A stretch of DNA of 14,304 nt from Candidatus Woesearchaeota archaeon (lineage in GTDB: Archaea; Nanobdellota; Nanobdellia; SCGC-AAA011-G17; JACPNG01). Made by a program: the position numbers and the translations under genes. Under the pieces are notes generated by a model. That model searched no databases. It was not told the origin of the DNA and worked only from the letters and a program-made list of their open reading frames with translations. Position 1 is the stretch's first letter. Every line of letters begins with the position of its first letter. Below, in pieces: positions 7,754 through 14,304 of the stretch. The stretch is from contig JAGVXQ010000003.1 of assembly GCA_018303705.1 (NCBI GenBank), forward strand, positions 1-14,304. The letters are read 5' to 3'.

Positions 7754-8191
7754 ATGCTAAATCACCACCACAAGCAAATGGTTAATCATCTAAGGCTAAA
7801 TAGCAGGAAAAGCATAAAAAACATTTCAATAGACATGAAAATATCCAGCCAAAAAGCACGCAGGATCAAAAGGCTTGTTGACAATTCAATAATACAAAGG
7901 TACACAATACTCATAGATTTCAATAAGATGCCAGAAATCATAAGAACATTTTTTATATTAAACCCCAAGATAACAGATCTAAGGAGAACAAGAATGTTTC
8001 TGGAAAGCTCTGATAGCATAAACAGCCTTCATGGCATTGATGATTTTGGCGCATTCTTTTTTGAGGCAATATTCTATGATGCATCTGAGCTTAATTCCTT
8101 TCTTGAACACCTTAAGAACTTCTCATTCAACAAGAAAGAATGCATGTACATATCAGAAGACCTAAAGCGCGAAAGTTTCTTGTTGCCCTGA
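7754..8191 (+). CDS. Lrp/AsnC-like transcription regulator
   Basis: 145 residues, typical for the Lrp/AsnC family. The N-terminal third is a winged-helix DNA-binding domain: helix-turn-helix around residues 18-45 (RKSIKNISIDMKISSQKARR) and a wing ending SIIQRYTILID. The C-terminal half (about 60-130) fits the RAM/AsnC ligand and oligomerisation domain in layout, including a beta-helix-beta segment LHGIDDFGAFFFEAIFYDAS and helix ELNSFLEHLKNF. Sequence conservation with classical Lrp is weak, so a divergent member is likely and the ligand is unknown. Its own TATA box suggests a leaderless message. It sits 44 bases upstream of the pilin-like/adhesin modules on the same strand and could regulate them, but that is only positional inference. 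Confidence 0.75.
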   Translation: MLNHHHKQMVNHLRLNSRKSIKNISIDMKISSQKARRIKRLVDNSIIQRYTILIDFNKMPEIIRTFFILNPKITDLRRTRMFLESSDSINSLHGIDDFGAFFFEAIFYDASELNSFLEHLKNFSFNKKECMYISEDLKRESFLLP

Positions 8192-8203
8192 TATAAGCAA
8201 TTA

Positions 8204-8211
8204 TTATAAAT
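8204..8211 (+). promoter_or_regulatory. TATA box of surface module 1
   Basis: TTATAAAT, 25-32 bases upstream of ATG 8236. The same octamer stands at the same distance in front of the duplicated gene at 11841. Confidence 0.55.
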
Positions 8212-8235
8212 AAGTCCCAAGCTATATTTGTTATA

Positions 8236-8988
8236 ATGCATAGGAAAAAAAAAGGCCAAACCACGCTATTCATAGTTATAGGAATCGTTGTAATAACAGT
8301 AGTTCTTTTAGGAATTTACATCACGAAATCACCGATAAAAAATGAGCCAGAGTTATATTTTTCTTCAGCAGTTGATTCTATAAGGTATTCCATAGAAACA
8401 TGCAACAAGGATCTAGCAGAAAAAAGCATTGTGCTTCTAGGATTGCAAGGTGGCCGTTACAAGAATGTTGTTAACCCAATACAGCAAACAGATAAAGATT
8501 ATGGCCCAATAATGCTTTCTCATTTTTCAGTAAACAACAACTATGTTCAATTTTCTCTTGATGATGTTGAAAAAGAATTCAATGAATATTACAAGGACAA
8601 CATACTTTCATGCCTTGGAAATTTTGATGAGTTTAAAACCAAGGGCCTTAACATAAAGCCAAAAAACATGCTGCTCGATCTTGAATTCCTGGACCAGAGC
8701 ACAGTATTTACACTGTATTACGAAGTTGTTGTAAGCAAAGGCACAAAATCGCATACATTGTACGATTATCCTCCTGTAGAAATCGAGCACCGTTTCAAAA
8801 AGGTTTTCAATGTTGCAACAGAATCAGCCAGGCAGCATGCCTCGACAAGACTCATTCCGATTAATTATGTGTTGAATAAGGACATCATATTGTCAACTTA
8901 CAACATAGGCAGTTCAACAATATACAGGCTGGTAGATCAAAAAAATGATAAGGAGCGCAGATATGTATTCTACTTCGCAGTCAATTAA
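8236..8988 (+). CDS. Pilin-like secreted protein with class III signal sequence, copy A1
   Basis: 250 residues. The start is a class III (archaeal type IV pilin-like) signal: basic MHRKKKG, then QTTLFIVIGIVVITVVLLGI. Such leaders are cut before the Gln by a prepilin peptidase of the EppA/PibD kind and leave the hydrophobic helix for membrane insertion or filament assembly. The rest is a soluble external domain with two conserved Cys (TCNKDL; LSCLGNF) and the block VEKEFNEYYKDNILSCL, followed by beta-rich sequence ending RRYVFYFAVN. The same layout recurs in copy A2 (11841-12584), over half identical. Size is much larger than a major pilin, so a minor pilin or membrane-tethered adhesin is more likely. 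The last 26 bases overlap the start of B1, implying co-translation. Exact function unknown. Confidence 0.85.
   Translation: MHRKKKGQTTLFIVIGIVVITVVLLGIYITKSPIKNEPELYFSSAVDSIRYSIETCNKDLAEKSIVLLGLQGGRYKNVVNPIQQTDKDYGPIMLSHFSVNNNYVQFSLDDVEKEFNEYYKDNILSCLGNFDEFKTKGLNIKPKNMLLDLEFLDQSTVFTLYYEVVVSKGTKSHTLYDYPPVEIEHRFKKVFNVATESARQHASTRLIPINYVLNKDIILSTYNIGSSTIYRLVDQKNDKERRYVFYFAVN
8951..8955 (+). promoter_or_regulatory. Shine-Dalgarno of B1 inside the end of A1
   Basis: AGGAG, seven bases before ATG 8963. It selects 8963 over the in-frame ATG at 8945, which has no such site. The duplicated module has GGGAG at the same distance before ATG 12559. Confidence 0.55.
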
Positions 8989-11482
8989 GACGGTTATTTT
9001 AATAATGCTATTAATTGCATTTTTGTTGCTGTTGCCAATATATGTCCAAGCCCGTTGTGAAGGCCGTGAAAACAGGTACTGCCCACCAGATTCTGAGGAT
9101 CCTGATTATTATAGGTGCTGCAGGACATACTCATTTGATATGGGTTCTCTAGAGCCACCATCCTGTGATGTTTGCTACGCAGGTGGTTCAAAATACTGTA
9201 TGGACAGAGAACCAGGAGAGATATACACATCAGATTGTTTTGTTGACTATCGTTATGGTGATCCAGAGGAGGATGGCTTGCCACAAGCATACAGGGATCA
9301 TTTTAATTATTTTACCAAGCAGGATATTTTGAAGTTCCTGGATTTTTCACAATACAGTTATGGCATGTTTACAGCCCCTTATCTGACAAAACCTAATCCA
9401 GAAGATCGCGATTATAGTAAGAGAGATACGCTAATGGAATTTTTTCCTGAATTAAATGGAAATTTCTTTAACTTGTTAAGTCTTACTACAAAAGGCCCAA
9501 ATTTTTATGATGCTAATCCAGAGGATTATGATTTTTTAAGCAAGGCGATAAATGAGTATTTAGGCTACAATGAATGCCTGGTTTGGGTCGATACAGGCAG
9601 TGACCGGTACTGTGACTCATTTAACCAAGGTCAATTCTTGTTTGATTTTGATTTTTACTGCCCATATGAGCAAGGCCGGCTTGGATGTAAAATAGACTAT
9701 GATGCCTCATCACCATATTTTATATTTGGCTTAGGTGGAATGTCTGTTCCAACATCACAATTCAAGGAAGCAGTAAGAAAAGTATCAATAACATATGACC
9801 CAACAAATAAGATGATGAAGCTTTATCCAAATGATCCATTGGATCCAGCGCAGCAGGTTACAGGCACGTCATGCGGGGATAAGCAAGTTGGATTATTTTT
9901 TCTCACAAAGGATGGGTTTTTTGAATGCAGCAATACCCCAACCGAAACAATGGGTATTTTCAACATAGGCACAAAAATAATATACAATGGATATACAATC
10001 ATCAACAATGGTTTCGGGATTCAGCAGGCAACAACCAATCCTGTAAAGATATTCTGGCGCAAACCATCATCAAATAATGAACAAGGCATGTTCATAGAGG
10101 AAAAAAATGGCAAGACTAAGTTCTATTTCCATAATATAAAAGGCGCTCAGCTGATAAAAGGCTGCATGACTGGCACAATAAAAGATGAAGTGCCATTTAG
10201 CACCATTTATAATACGAATGACACATGCCTTACCCCTATAAGAAATATTACGGTTCAGTGCAGCAACCAGAATTTTGAGTTATCATGCCGAAATAATGCA
10301 ACAGCTTTCATTAACGACAAGTGCCTAAGGTATGTAAACACAGATTTCTGTTATGATTTTGAAGACCAATTGCCAATATCAAGGGGCATTGAAATGGACA
10401 AATGCTTCTGTGGCAACATAACAATCCAAAGCCAGGCAACAGGAAATGTTGATTGCATTGACAATGACTACGATGGCTTTTATTCAAAAAATTCATTGAA
10501 TTGCCAGTTAACGCAGAATGAAACAGACTGCAATGATTCAAATTATAATATACACCCATTTGCCCCTGAAATCTGCAGCAATGAAATCGATGAAAACTGC
10601 GATAATATCAAGGCAAGCTGCAGGGAATGCCTCCAAAACCAGACAGATTATGACAAGGATTCTTTCTGTTCTGATTTGGATTGCAATGATTACGACCCTT
10701 CAATGCATCCAGGGGCCCTGGAAATATGCTCTGACAATATAGACCAGGACTGCAGCGGCGTTGACAAGGCCTGCGAATCAGCAATGCCATATACACAGCC
10801 ATACTTAGCAAGCAATTTTGCATGCAATGATAACACCCTAATAAGGCAATGCTCTCTAAAAAAGCCGTATTACTGCGATGCAACATTGGATTTGGTGGAA
10901 AGGTGCGGCTTATGCAGATGTCCAGATAATGAAGTTTGCATGCCATCAGGGTCATGCCAGCCAAAAAATGAAGGTTCAACAGAAGGCGCAACGCAAGAAA
11001 ATTTGGATAACTATACCCTTGAATATGCGCCAATAACAAAAGAAAATAGAACGCGTTCAACTTACGGCCAGTTAACAGCAGAGCCAACCAAGAAAAACTG
11101 CCTAATATATTTGGCATCATCACTCCTTCTGGCAAGCATTATATTTTTCTACATCGTTTACAGCAACAACGCCTCAATCAAAAAAAATACGGAAAAAAGC
11201 AACACTTTCCTGCAAACAGAAAAAAAATCCTTGGAAATTAAAAGCAAAGGCCTTAAGAAAAAGCTGTTCATTGCCTTGTTCTTGTTCATAGCATCTGCAA
11301 TCCTGTTTTATGTTTATCTGGTCAAAGATGGGCAATTACTGCCATGCACAGTGTCAATAGCAGCATCTGCAATTATTATAACTTCTTCTTTTATTTACCT
11401 TGTGATTTGCCTTAAAGAAGGTAAGTCAAAACACCGAGTAATCATGCCCATGGTTGAAATAAAAAACCCCTTATTGAAATAA
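8963..11482 (+). CDS. Large secreted Cys-rich protein with MopE-like motifs and three C-terminal membrane helices, copy B1
   Basis: 839 residues from ATG 8963; the Shine-Dalgarno and the matching start of B2 decide this over ATG 8945. A signal peptide (MYSTSQSIKTVILIMLLIAF..., residues 1-31) is followed by a cysteine-rich part (32-92), a long beta-rich region shared with B2 (about 200-405, with FYCPY, TKDGFFEC and IYNGYTIINNG), two MopE-like metal-binding motifs (DNDYDGF...DCND...EICSNEIDENCD at ~499-547 and YDKDSFCSDLDCNDYD...DNIDQDCSG at ~562-599), and a cysteine cluster CSLKKPYYCDATLDLVERCG (~630-649). Three hydrophobic helices end it (about 712-733, 766-787, 796-817). MopE-type motifs bind calcium or copper in known proteins; here binding is inference. 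The terminal codons ATA AAA AAC contain a -1 slippery heptamer, and the -1 frame runs on to 11793, so the full protein may be ~943 residues. Confidence 0.85.
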   Translation: MYSTSQSIKTVILIMLLIAFLLLLPIYVQARCEGRENRYCPPDSEDPDYYRCCRTYSFDMGSLEPPSCDVCYAGGSKYCMDREPGEIYTSDCFVDYRYGDPEEDGLPQAYRDHFNYFTKQDILKFLDFSQYSYGMFTAPYLTKPNPEDRDYSKRDTLMEFFPELNGNFFNLLSLTTKGPNFYDANPEDYDFLSKAINEYLGYNECLVWVDTGSDRYCDSFNQGQFLFDFDFYCPYEQGRLGCKIDYDASSPYFIFGLGGMSVPTSQFKEAVRKVSITYDPTNKMMKLYPNDPLDPAQQVTGTSCGDKQVGLFFLTKDGFFECSNTPTETMGIFNIGTKIIYNGYTIINNGFGIQQATTNPVKIFWRKPSSNNEQGMFIEEKNGKTKFYFHNIKGAQLIKGCMTGTIKDEVPFSTIYNTNDTCLTPIRNITVQCSNQNFELSCRNNATAFINDKCLRYVNTDFCYDFEDQLPISRGIEMDKCFCGNITIQSQATGNVDCIDNDYDGFYSKNSLNCQLTQNETDCNDSNYNIHPFAPEICSNEIDENCDNIKASCRECLQNQTDYDKDSFCSDLDCNDYDPSMHPGALEICSDNIDQDCSGVDKACESAMPYTQPYLASNFACNDNTLIRQCSLKKPYYCDATLDLVERCGLCRCPDNEVCMPSGSCQPKNEGSTEGATQENLDNYTLEYAPITKENRTRSTYGQLTAEPTKKNCLIYLASSLLLASIIFFYIVYSNNASIKKNTEKSNTFLQTEKKSLEIKSKGLKKKLFIALFLFIASAILFYVYLVKDGQLLPCTVSIAASAIIITSSFIYLVICLKEGKSKHRVIMPMVEIKNPLLK
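11461..11467 (+). promoter_or_regulatory. A_AAA_AAC slippery heptamer at the end of B1
   Basis: In the B1 frame the codons read ATA AAA AAC, giving the canonical X_XXY_YYZ -1 frameshift heptamer. After a -1 slip the ribosome reads CCC CTT ATT GAA without a stop into the ORF ending at 11793. A strong downstream stem or pseudoknot is not obvious. An A-run indel in the assembly or genome is the simpler alternative. Confidence 0.45.
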
Positions 11483-11793
11483 AAAAGGAATTGGGCTATA
11501 GCAAGAGCGCATTGAAGCTTGACAATTATGTAAAGTCCTCTTTGGAGCGAGGCATAAGCGAAAATAAAATAATCTTGGATTGTTCTTCTCTTGGCTGGTT
11601 GCAATCAGAGATAAAGAGCGCAATCAACATAGCAAAGGCAAGAATCCAGCTGGACAAGTATGCAAGCCTCAGAAAATACATCAAGCTAGAGATTTCAAGA
11701 AACACCAAGTTATCAAATATCAAGCAAAAGCTGCTTAACGCAGGCTGGAAAAAAGAAGTAATAGACAAAATTCTATCTGAATGCAGAAAATGA
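11467..11793 (+). CDS. Two 'GW' helical repeats; -1 frame extension of B1 or separate ~100-residue protein
   Basis: Stand-alone, the only upstream start is TTG 11491 (100 aa), eight bases past the B1 stop. It has no TATA box, and AAGGAA lies too close to act as a Shine-Dalgarno. Read as a -1 extension of B1 from base 11467 it adds 108 residues directly after the third membrane helix, as a cytosolic tail. The sequence has two ~35-residue helical repeats of the form L-x-x-YI/V...L...G...I...GW...I: LDNYVKSSLERGISENKI...SLGWLQSEI (10-41 of the TTG form) and LRKYIKLEISRNTKLSNI...NAGWKKEVI (60-91), with GW dipeptides exactly 50 residues apart. From memory, similar GW-containing repeats occur in DPANN membrane proteins; function is unknown. 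It is soluble and basic. Confidence 0.65.
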   Translation, partial: PLIEIKKELGYSKSALKLDNYVKSSLERGISENKIILDCSSLGWLQSEIKSAINIAKARIQLDKYASLRKYIKLEISRNTKLSNIKQKLLNAGWKKEVIDKILSECRK

Positions 11794-11809
11794 AGCATTG
11801 ACACAATTC

Positions 11810-11817
11810 TTATAAAT
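11810..11817 (+). promoter_or_regulatory. TATA box of surface module 2
   Basis: TTATAAAT, 24-31 bases upstream of ATG 11841, nearly the same position as in module 1. The second module can therefore be transcribed on its own. Confidence 0.55.
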
Positions 11818-11840
11818 CAGTTTGTTCCATAATTCATATC

Positions 11841-12584
11841 ATGCTTTCGCAAAAAAGGGGCCAGACCACACTGTTTATAATAATAGGCATAGTAGTAATT
11901 GCAATAATAATCTTGGCCTGGCAGTTGGTTAAAAATAAGCCATCTTCCGAGCCAGACAGTTCATTCTCTTCAGCAGCTGATTCAATAAAATATTCAATAG
12001 AATCATGCAATGAAAACCTTGCGAAAAACAGCACAATACTTCTCGGTCTTCAGTCAGGCAGGTATAAGGCATACTCATACCCAATCGAAGGCAACGACGA
12101 CTACTATGGCATGGGAACCTTCTACATATCCCATTATGTTTATGGAAACAACAATGTTCAATTTTCTCTTGGTGATGTTGAAAAAGAATTCAATGAATAT
12201 TACAAGGACAACATGCTTTCATGCCTTGACAACTTCTATGACTTTGCAGCAAAAGGCTATAAAATAGATCCAAAGAATCTAAAACTTAACATAGAATTTC
12301 TTGATGAATCAACCATATTCAGCCTTGATTATGATGTTCTTGTTAGCAAAGGCACCAAAAAAAAGACCCTAAGCAATTACAAGCCAGCCGAGGTCCCCTT
12401 AAGGTTTAAGAAAACATTTGATGTTGCAACAGAGATTTCTTCTGTTTATTCTGAACAGGGCTATTTACCGGATTCCAAGCAAAACACAATAATCAATAAC
12501 ATAGGAAATTCAAAGGTGATAAGGCTTGTAGATCTTGAAAATGACAGGGAGCGCCGCTATGTATTTTACTTCGCAGTCAACTAA
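11841..12584 (+). CDS. Pilin-like secreted protein with class III signal sequence, copy A2
   Basis: 247 residues, tandem paralogue of A1. The leader MLSQKRG then QTTLFIIIGIVVIAIIILAW matches the class III pattern with expected cleavage before Gln. The external domain aligns along its whole length with A1: FSSA.DSI.YSIE.CN, LLGLQ.GRY, NVQFSLGDVEKEFNEYYKDN, LSCL.NF, VSKGTK, FKK.F.VATE and the end RRYVFYFAVN. Both Cys pairs are kept. The main changes are in the N-terminal spacer, a three-residue insertion near 90 and the region around 200-225. It has its own TATA box and overlaps B2 by 26 bases, exactly as A1 overlaps B1. Likely role: partner or anchor for the downstream B protein at the cell surface (inference). 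Confidence 0.85.
   Translation: MLSQKRGQTTLFIIIGIVVIAIIILAWQLVKNKPSSEPDSSFSSAADSIKYSIESCNENLAKNSTILLGLQSGRYKAYSYPIEGNDDYYGMGTFYISHYVYGNNNVQFSLGDVEKEFNEYYKDNMLSCLDNFYDFAAKGYKIDPKNLKLNIEFLDESTIFSLDYDVLVSKGTKKKTLSNYKPAEVPLRFKKTFDVATEISSVYSEQGYLPDSKQNTIINNIGNSKVIRLVDLENDRERRYVFYFAVN
12547..12551 (+). promoter_or_regulatory. Shine-Dalgarno of B2 inside the end of A2
   Basis: GGGAG, seven bases before ATG 12559, equivalent to the AGGAG before B1. It supports ATG 12559 over the in-frame ATG at 12541. Confidence 0.5.
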
Positions 12585-14304
12585 AGCAATAAGGATAATT
12601 TTTCTCTGCATGCTTTTGATACTCATAACAGTTTTACTTTACGCATTTGTTGCAGTTGGCCAGGATGCAAACAGTCCCGCAGTAATCCAGTCTTCATTGT
12701 CCACATGCATTAAAAATTGTGTGTGTGATGATTGCAGTGATGGACAAAACCTGTTCTATACTGACTGGCTCCCCCAAAATTGTCTGGATTTATACACCCA
12801 AGCCCCAGCAAATACAGTCATTCAATCACCCATGAAATTTTGTACAGGAACCGCATACATTTACGATTCTGCGCACGACAATATTTATTACAGCTGTGAT
12901 TCTTATTGCACATCATCTACAAATTACCCTGGCTACTCAGGCGAATGTGCAATTTCAATATGCAGAAAGAAAGCTGATTCTGCATTTAATCGTGACATGT
13001 ATTGCTTAATGCCAGAATACGCTGGAACCCATCCTGTCTATAAGAGGGACCCAGTAAATAAATATGAAAAAGAATGCTATGCAGAGTATAATTACAGGAA
13101 TTGGATTATACCTATAACGCCATCAGATGCAGCAGAGCCAAACATAAACCTTGTTTTAAAGCACTTGTATGGTAATGCTGTTGCTTATGGTCCCCACCAA
13201 CAAATAGCACAAAGCAGCAGCACAGCACAAAAAAGAGAACTTACAAAATTCTTTACAGCAGCCTACAATTTCTGGGAAAAAATATCATTGTCAGATACAA
13301 GAAGCTTTCTCAGGTATGCTGATTCCGAGACTCTTTCAATATTAAGCCAGGTTATCCAAGCGCCAGGTGCAGCTTCTACAGGAATTGTTTTTGCATATGC
13401 AGGCATAGACGAAACTCCAACAACAAAGACAGAGTTTGATCTCTTGTCAAGTTTGTTGAACTCGTACATTGGCAACAAGGGCATGCAAAAGCCATTTTCA
13501 CCGGAATTTTACTGCCCATACCCTGGCCAGCAGAACCAAAACACAAATGTTTGCACAATATACGAAGCTGAAAACACCCTTAATCTGCAGTTAAATGGGG
13601 TTGTGTTGCCATTGGATCAGTTGAATGCATACAAGGATTCATTATTGATATCATATGATTCTGCAGAAAATAAGAACATGCTTAAGCTCCAGGCATCAGC
13701 AGAAATGCCCATTGAAACAGGCCCGTCAATATACTGCTCTTCATCATATGACAAGAACGTTAATTCATACTTAACCAATCCAAGAGAAAAAATAATTCTC
13801 AGCCTCAAAGAAAATGCATTTTTTGAATGTGGCACGACAAGTTCAAACGAAGTAAAGGCCATTCTGACACCAGGCGCAAAAATATGGTACAACGACATTG
13901 TATTCCAGAAGGAAGGCAGTGGCAGTCTTGAAATAATATGGGGTTCATCTCCAGAATCATACACCAGTTCTACTCCATCAATATATGTCCAGTCAAAAGA
14001 AGGAATGTATACATTGTCCTTTATTGGCGAAATTAAGGATGTAATTGTTAGAAAAGGCTGTTTGGTTGGCATAATCAATCCAAAAGAAGATGGCACAAGC
14101 TGCTGGGACCAAGGTTATCCAAGGTATGAATGTGCAGATCCAGGGAAATTTGGCGAGTCATTCGGAGAGCCGTTTATGTTCAGCTGCGGCTCTGAAGGCA
14201 AAACAGGTTTTGCAAATGAGCATTGCTGGCGCTATGACAAGTCGCTTGATGAATCATCAGATGATTCAAATACATTATGTGAGTATTCTAGCCAAGAAAT
14301 AATA
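12559..14304 (+). CDS. Large secreted Cys-rich protein, copy B2, 3' end outside the window
   Basis: Open from ATG 12559 through the last base (582 codons, no stop), so partial at the 3' end. It begins MYFTSQSTKAIRIIFLCMLL, a signal peptide alignable with B1 (MYSTSQSIK...). A cysteine-rich segment follows (CIKNCVCDDCSDGQN and more). The region from about residue 310 aligns with B1: FYCPYPGQQ (B1 FYCPYEQG), SLKENAFFECG (B1 LTKDGFFECS), GAKIWYNDIVFQKEGSGSLEI (B1 GTKIIYNGYTI...VKI) and IVRKGCLVGIINPKEDG (B1 LIKGCMTGTIKDE). Overall identity is low, so B genes diverge faster than A genes. Whether MopE motifs, membrane helices and a frameshift site exist in B2 cannot be seen here. Coupled to A2 by a 26-base overlap. 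Confidence 0.85.
   Translation, partial: MYFTSQSTKAIRIIFLCMLLILITVLLYAFVAVGQDANSPAVIQSSLSTCIKNCVCDDCSDGQNLFYTDWLPQNCLDLYTQAPANTVIQSPMKFCTGTAYIYDSAHDNIYYSCDSYCTSSTNYPGYSGECAISICRKKADSAFNRDMYCLMPEYAGTHPVYKRDPVNKYEKECYAEYNYRNWIIPITPSDAAEPNINLVLKHLYGNAVAYGPHQQIAQSSSTAQKRELTKFFTAAYNFWEKISLSDTRSFLRYADSETLSILSQVIQAPGAASTGIVFAYAGIDETPTTKTEFDLLSSLLNSYIGNKGMQKPFSPEFYCPYPGQQNQNTNVCTIYEAENTLNLQLNGVVLPLDQLNAYKDSLLISYDSAENKNMLKLQASAEMPIETGPSIYCSSSYDKNVNSYLTNPREKIILSLKENAFFECGTTSSNEVKAILTPGAKIWYNDIVFQKEGSGSLEIIWGSSPESYTSSTPSIYVQSKEGMYTLSFIGEIKDVIVRKGCLVGIINPKEDGTSCWDQGYPRYECADPGKFGESFGEPFMFSCGSEGKTGFANEHCWRYDKSLDESSDDSNTLCEYSSQEII

Larger units (their letters stand above)
8236..14304 (+). repeat. Tandem duplication of a two-gene surface module (A1-B1, A2-B2)
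   Basis: Both copies have the same order, the same TATA octamer before A, the same 26-base A/B overlap with a Shine-Dalgarno seven bases before the B start, and matching protein sequence. Copy 1 spans 8236-11793 (with the GW ORF); copy 2 starts at 11841 and runs out of the window. Confidence 0.8.

Noticed and set aside
8945..8962. Earlier in-frame ATG for B1
   Set aside because: The Shine-Dalgarno AGGAG lies downstream of it and fits ATG 8963; the paralogue B2 shows the same arrangement.
10608..11135. 175-codon open frame opposite B1
   Set aside because: Antisense of the MopE and cysteine-cluster region; no coding signature.
13263..14096. Minus-strand open frames under B2
   Set aside because: The plus strand is continuously open from 12559 to the window end and aligns with B1; the antisense frames are shadows.

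Overview
The window looks like chromosome of an AT-rich archaeon, most likely a DPANN lineage of the Woesearchaeota/Pacearchaeota kind. The evidence is: a membrane-bound archaeal LonB protease, an SRP54 (archaeal SRP GTPase), a XerA-like recombinase, an Lrp/AsnC-type regulator, archaeal TATA boxes about 22-32 bases upstream of most start codons (leaderless transcripts), class III (archaeal pilin-like) signal sequences, and several large cysteine-rich surface proteins of a style common in DPANN genomes. The phylum assignment is inference from protein style, not from a marker search.

Layout. 1-1128: 3' part of a surface protein (beta-propeller-like repeats, cysteine-rich modules, C-terminal membrane anchor). 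1153-1227 (-): tRNA-Lys(CTT). 1281-3161 (-): LonB. 3245-3861: decayed gene with an in-frame stop and a frameshift. 3951-4349: small orphan protein. 4350-4686: mostly non-coding, with one possible micro-ORF and weak inverted repeats. 4687-5532 (-): tyrosine recombinase. 5594-6260 (-): truncated, frameshifted IS630-type transposase. 6324-7670: SRP54. 7754-8191: Lrp/AsnC-like regulator. So 3.2-6.3 kb is a small decay/mobility zone between two housekeeping genes.

8236-14304 is the most interesting part: a tandem duplication of a two-gene surface module. Each copy has a ~250-residue pilin-like protein (gene A) whose 3' end overlaps by 26 bases the start of a large secreted cysteine-rich protein (gene B). 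Gene A of each copy has its own TATA box just upstream and is probably leaderless. Gene B of each copy has a Shine-Dalgarno inside the end of gene A and is probably translationally coupled. B1 carries MopE-like metal-binding motifs, a cysteine-rich tail and three C-terminal membrane helices. It ends at a canonical -1 slippery heptamer (A_AAA_AAC), and the -1 frame runs directly into the next ORF (11491-11793), which carries two helical 'GW' repeats. B1 and that ORF are therefore either one gene with programmed frameshifting, or one gene broken by a one-base homopolymer indel. B2 is open to the end of the window. The A copies share a 75-base patch with 73 identities and no synonymous changes inside otherwise diverged genes, suggesting gene conversion or constraint on the nucleotide sequence.
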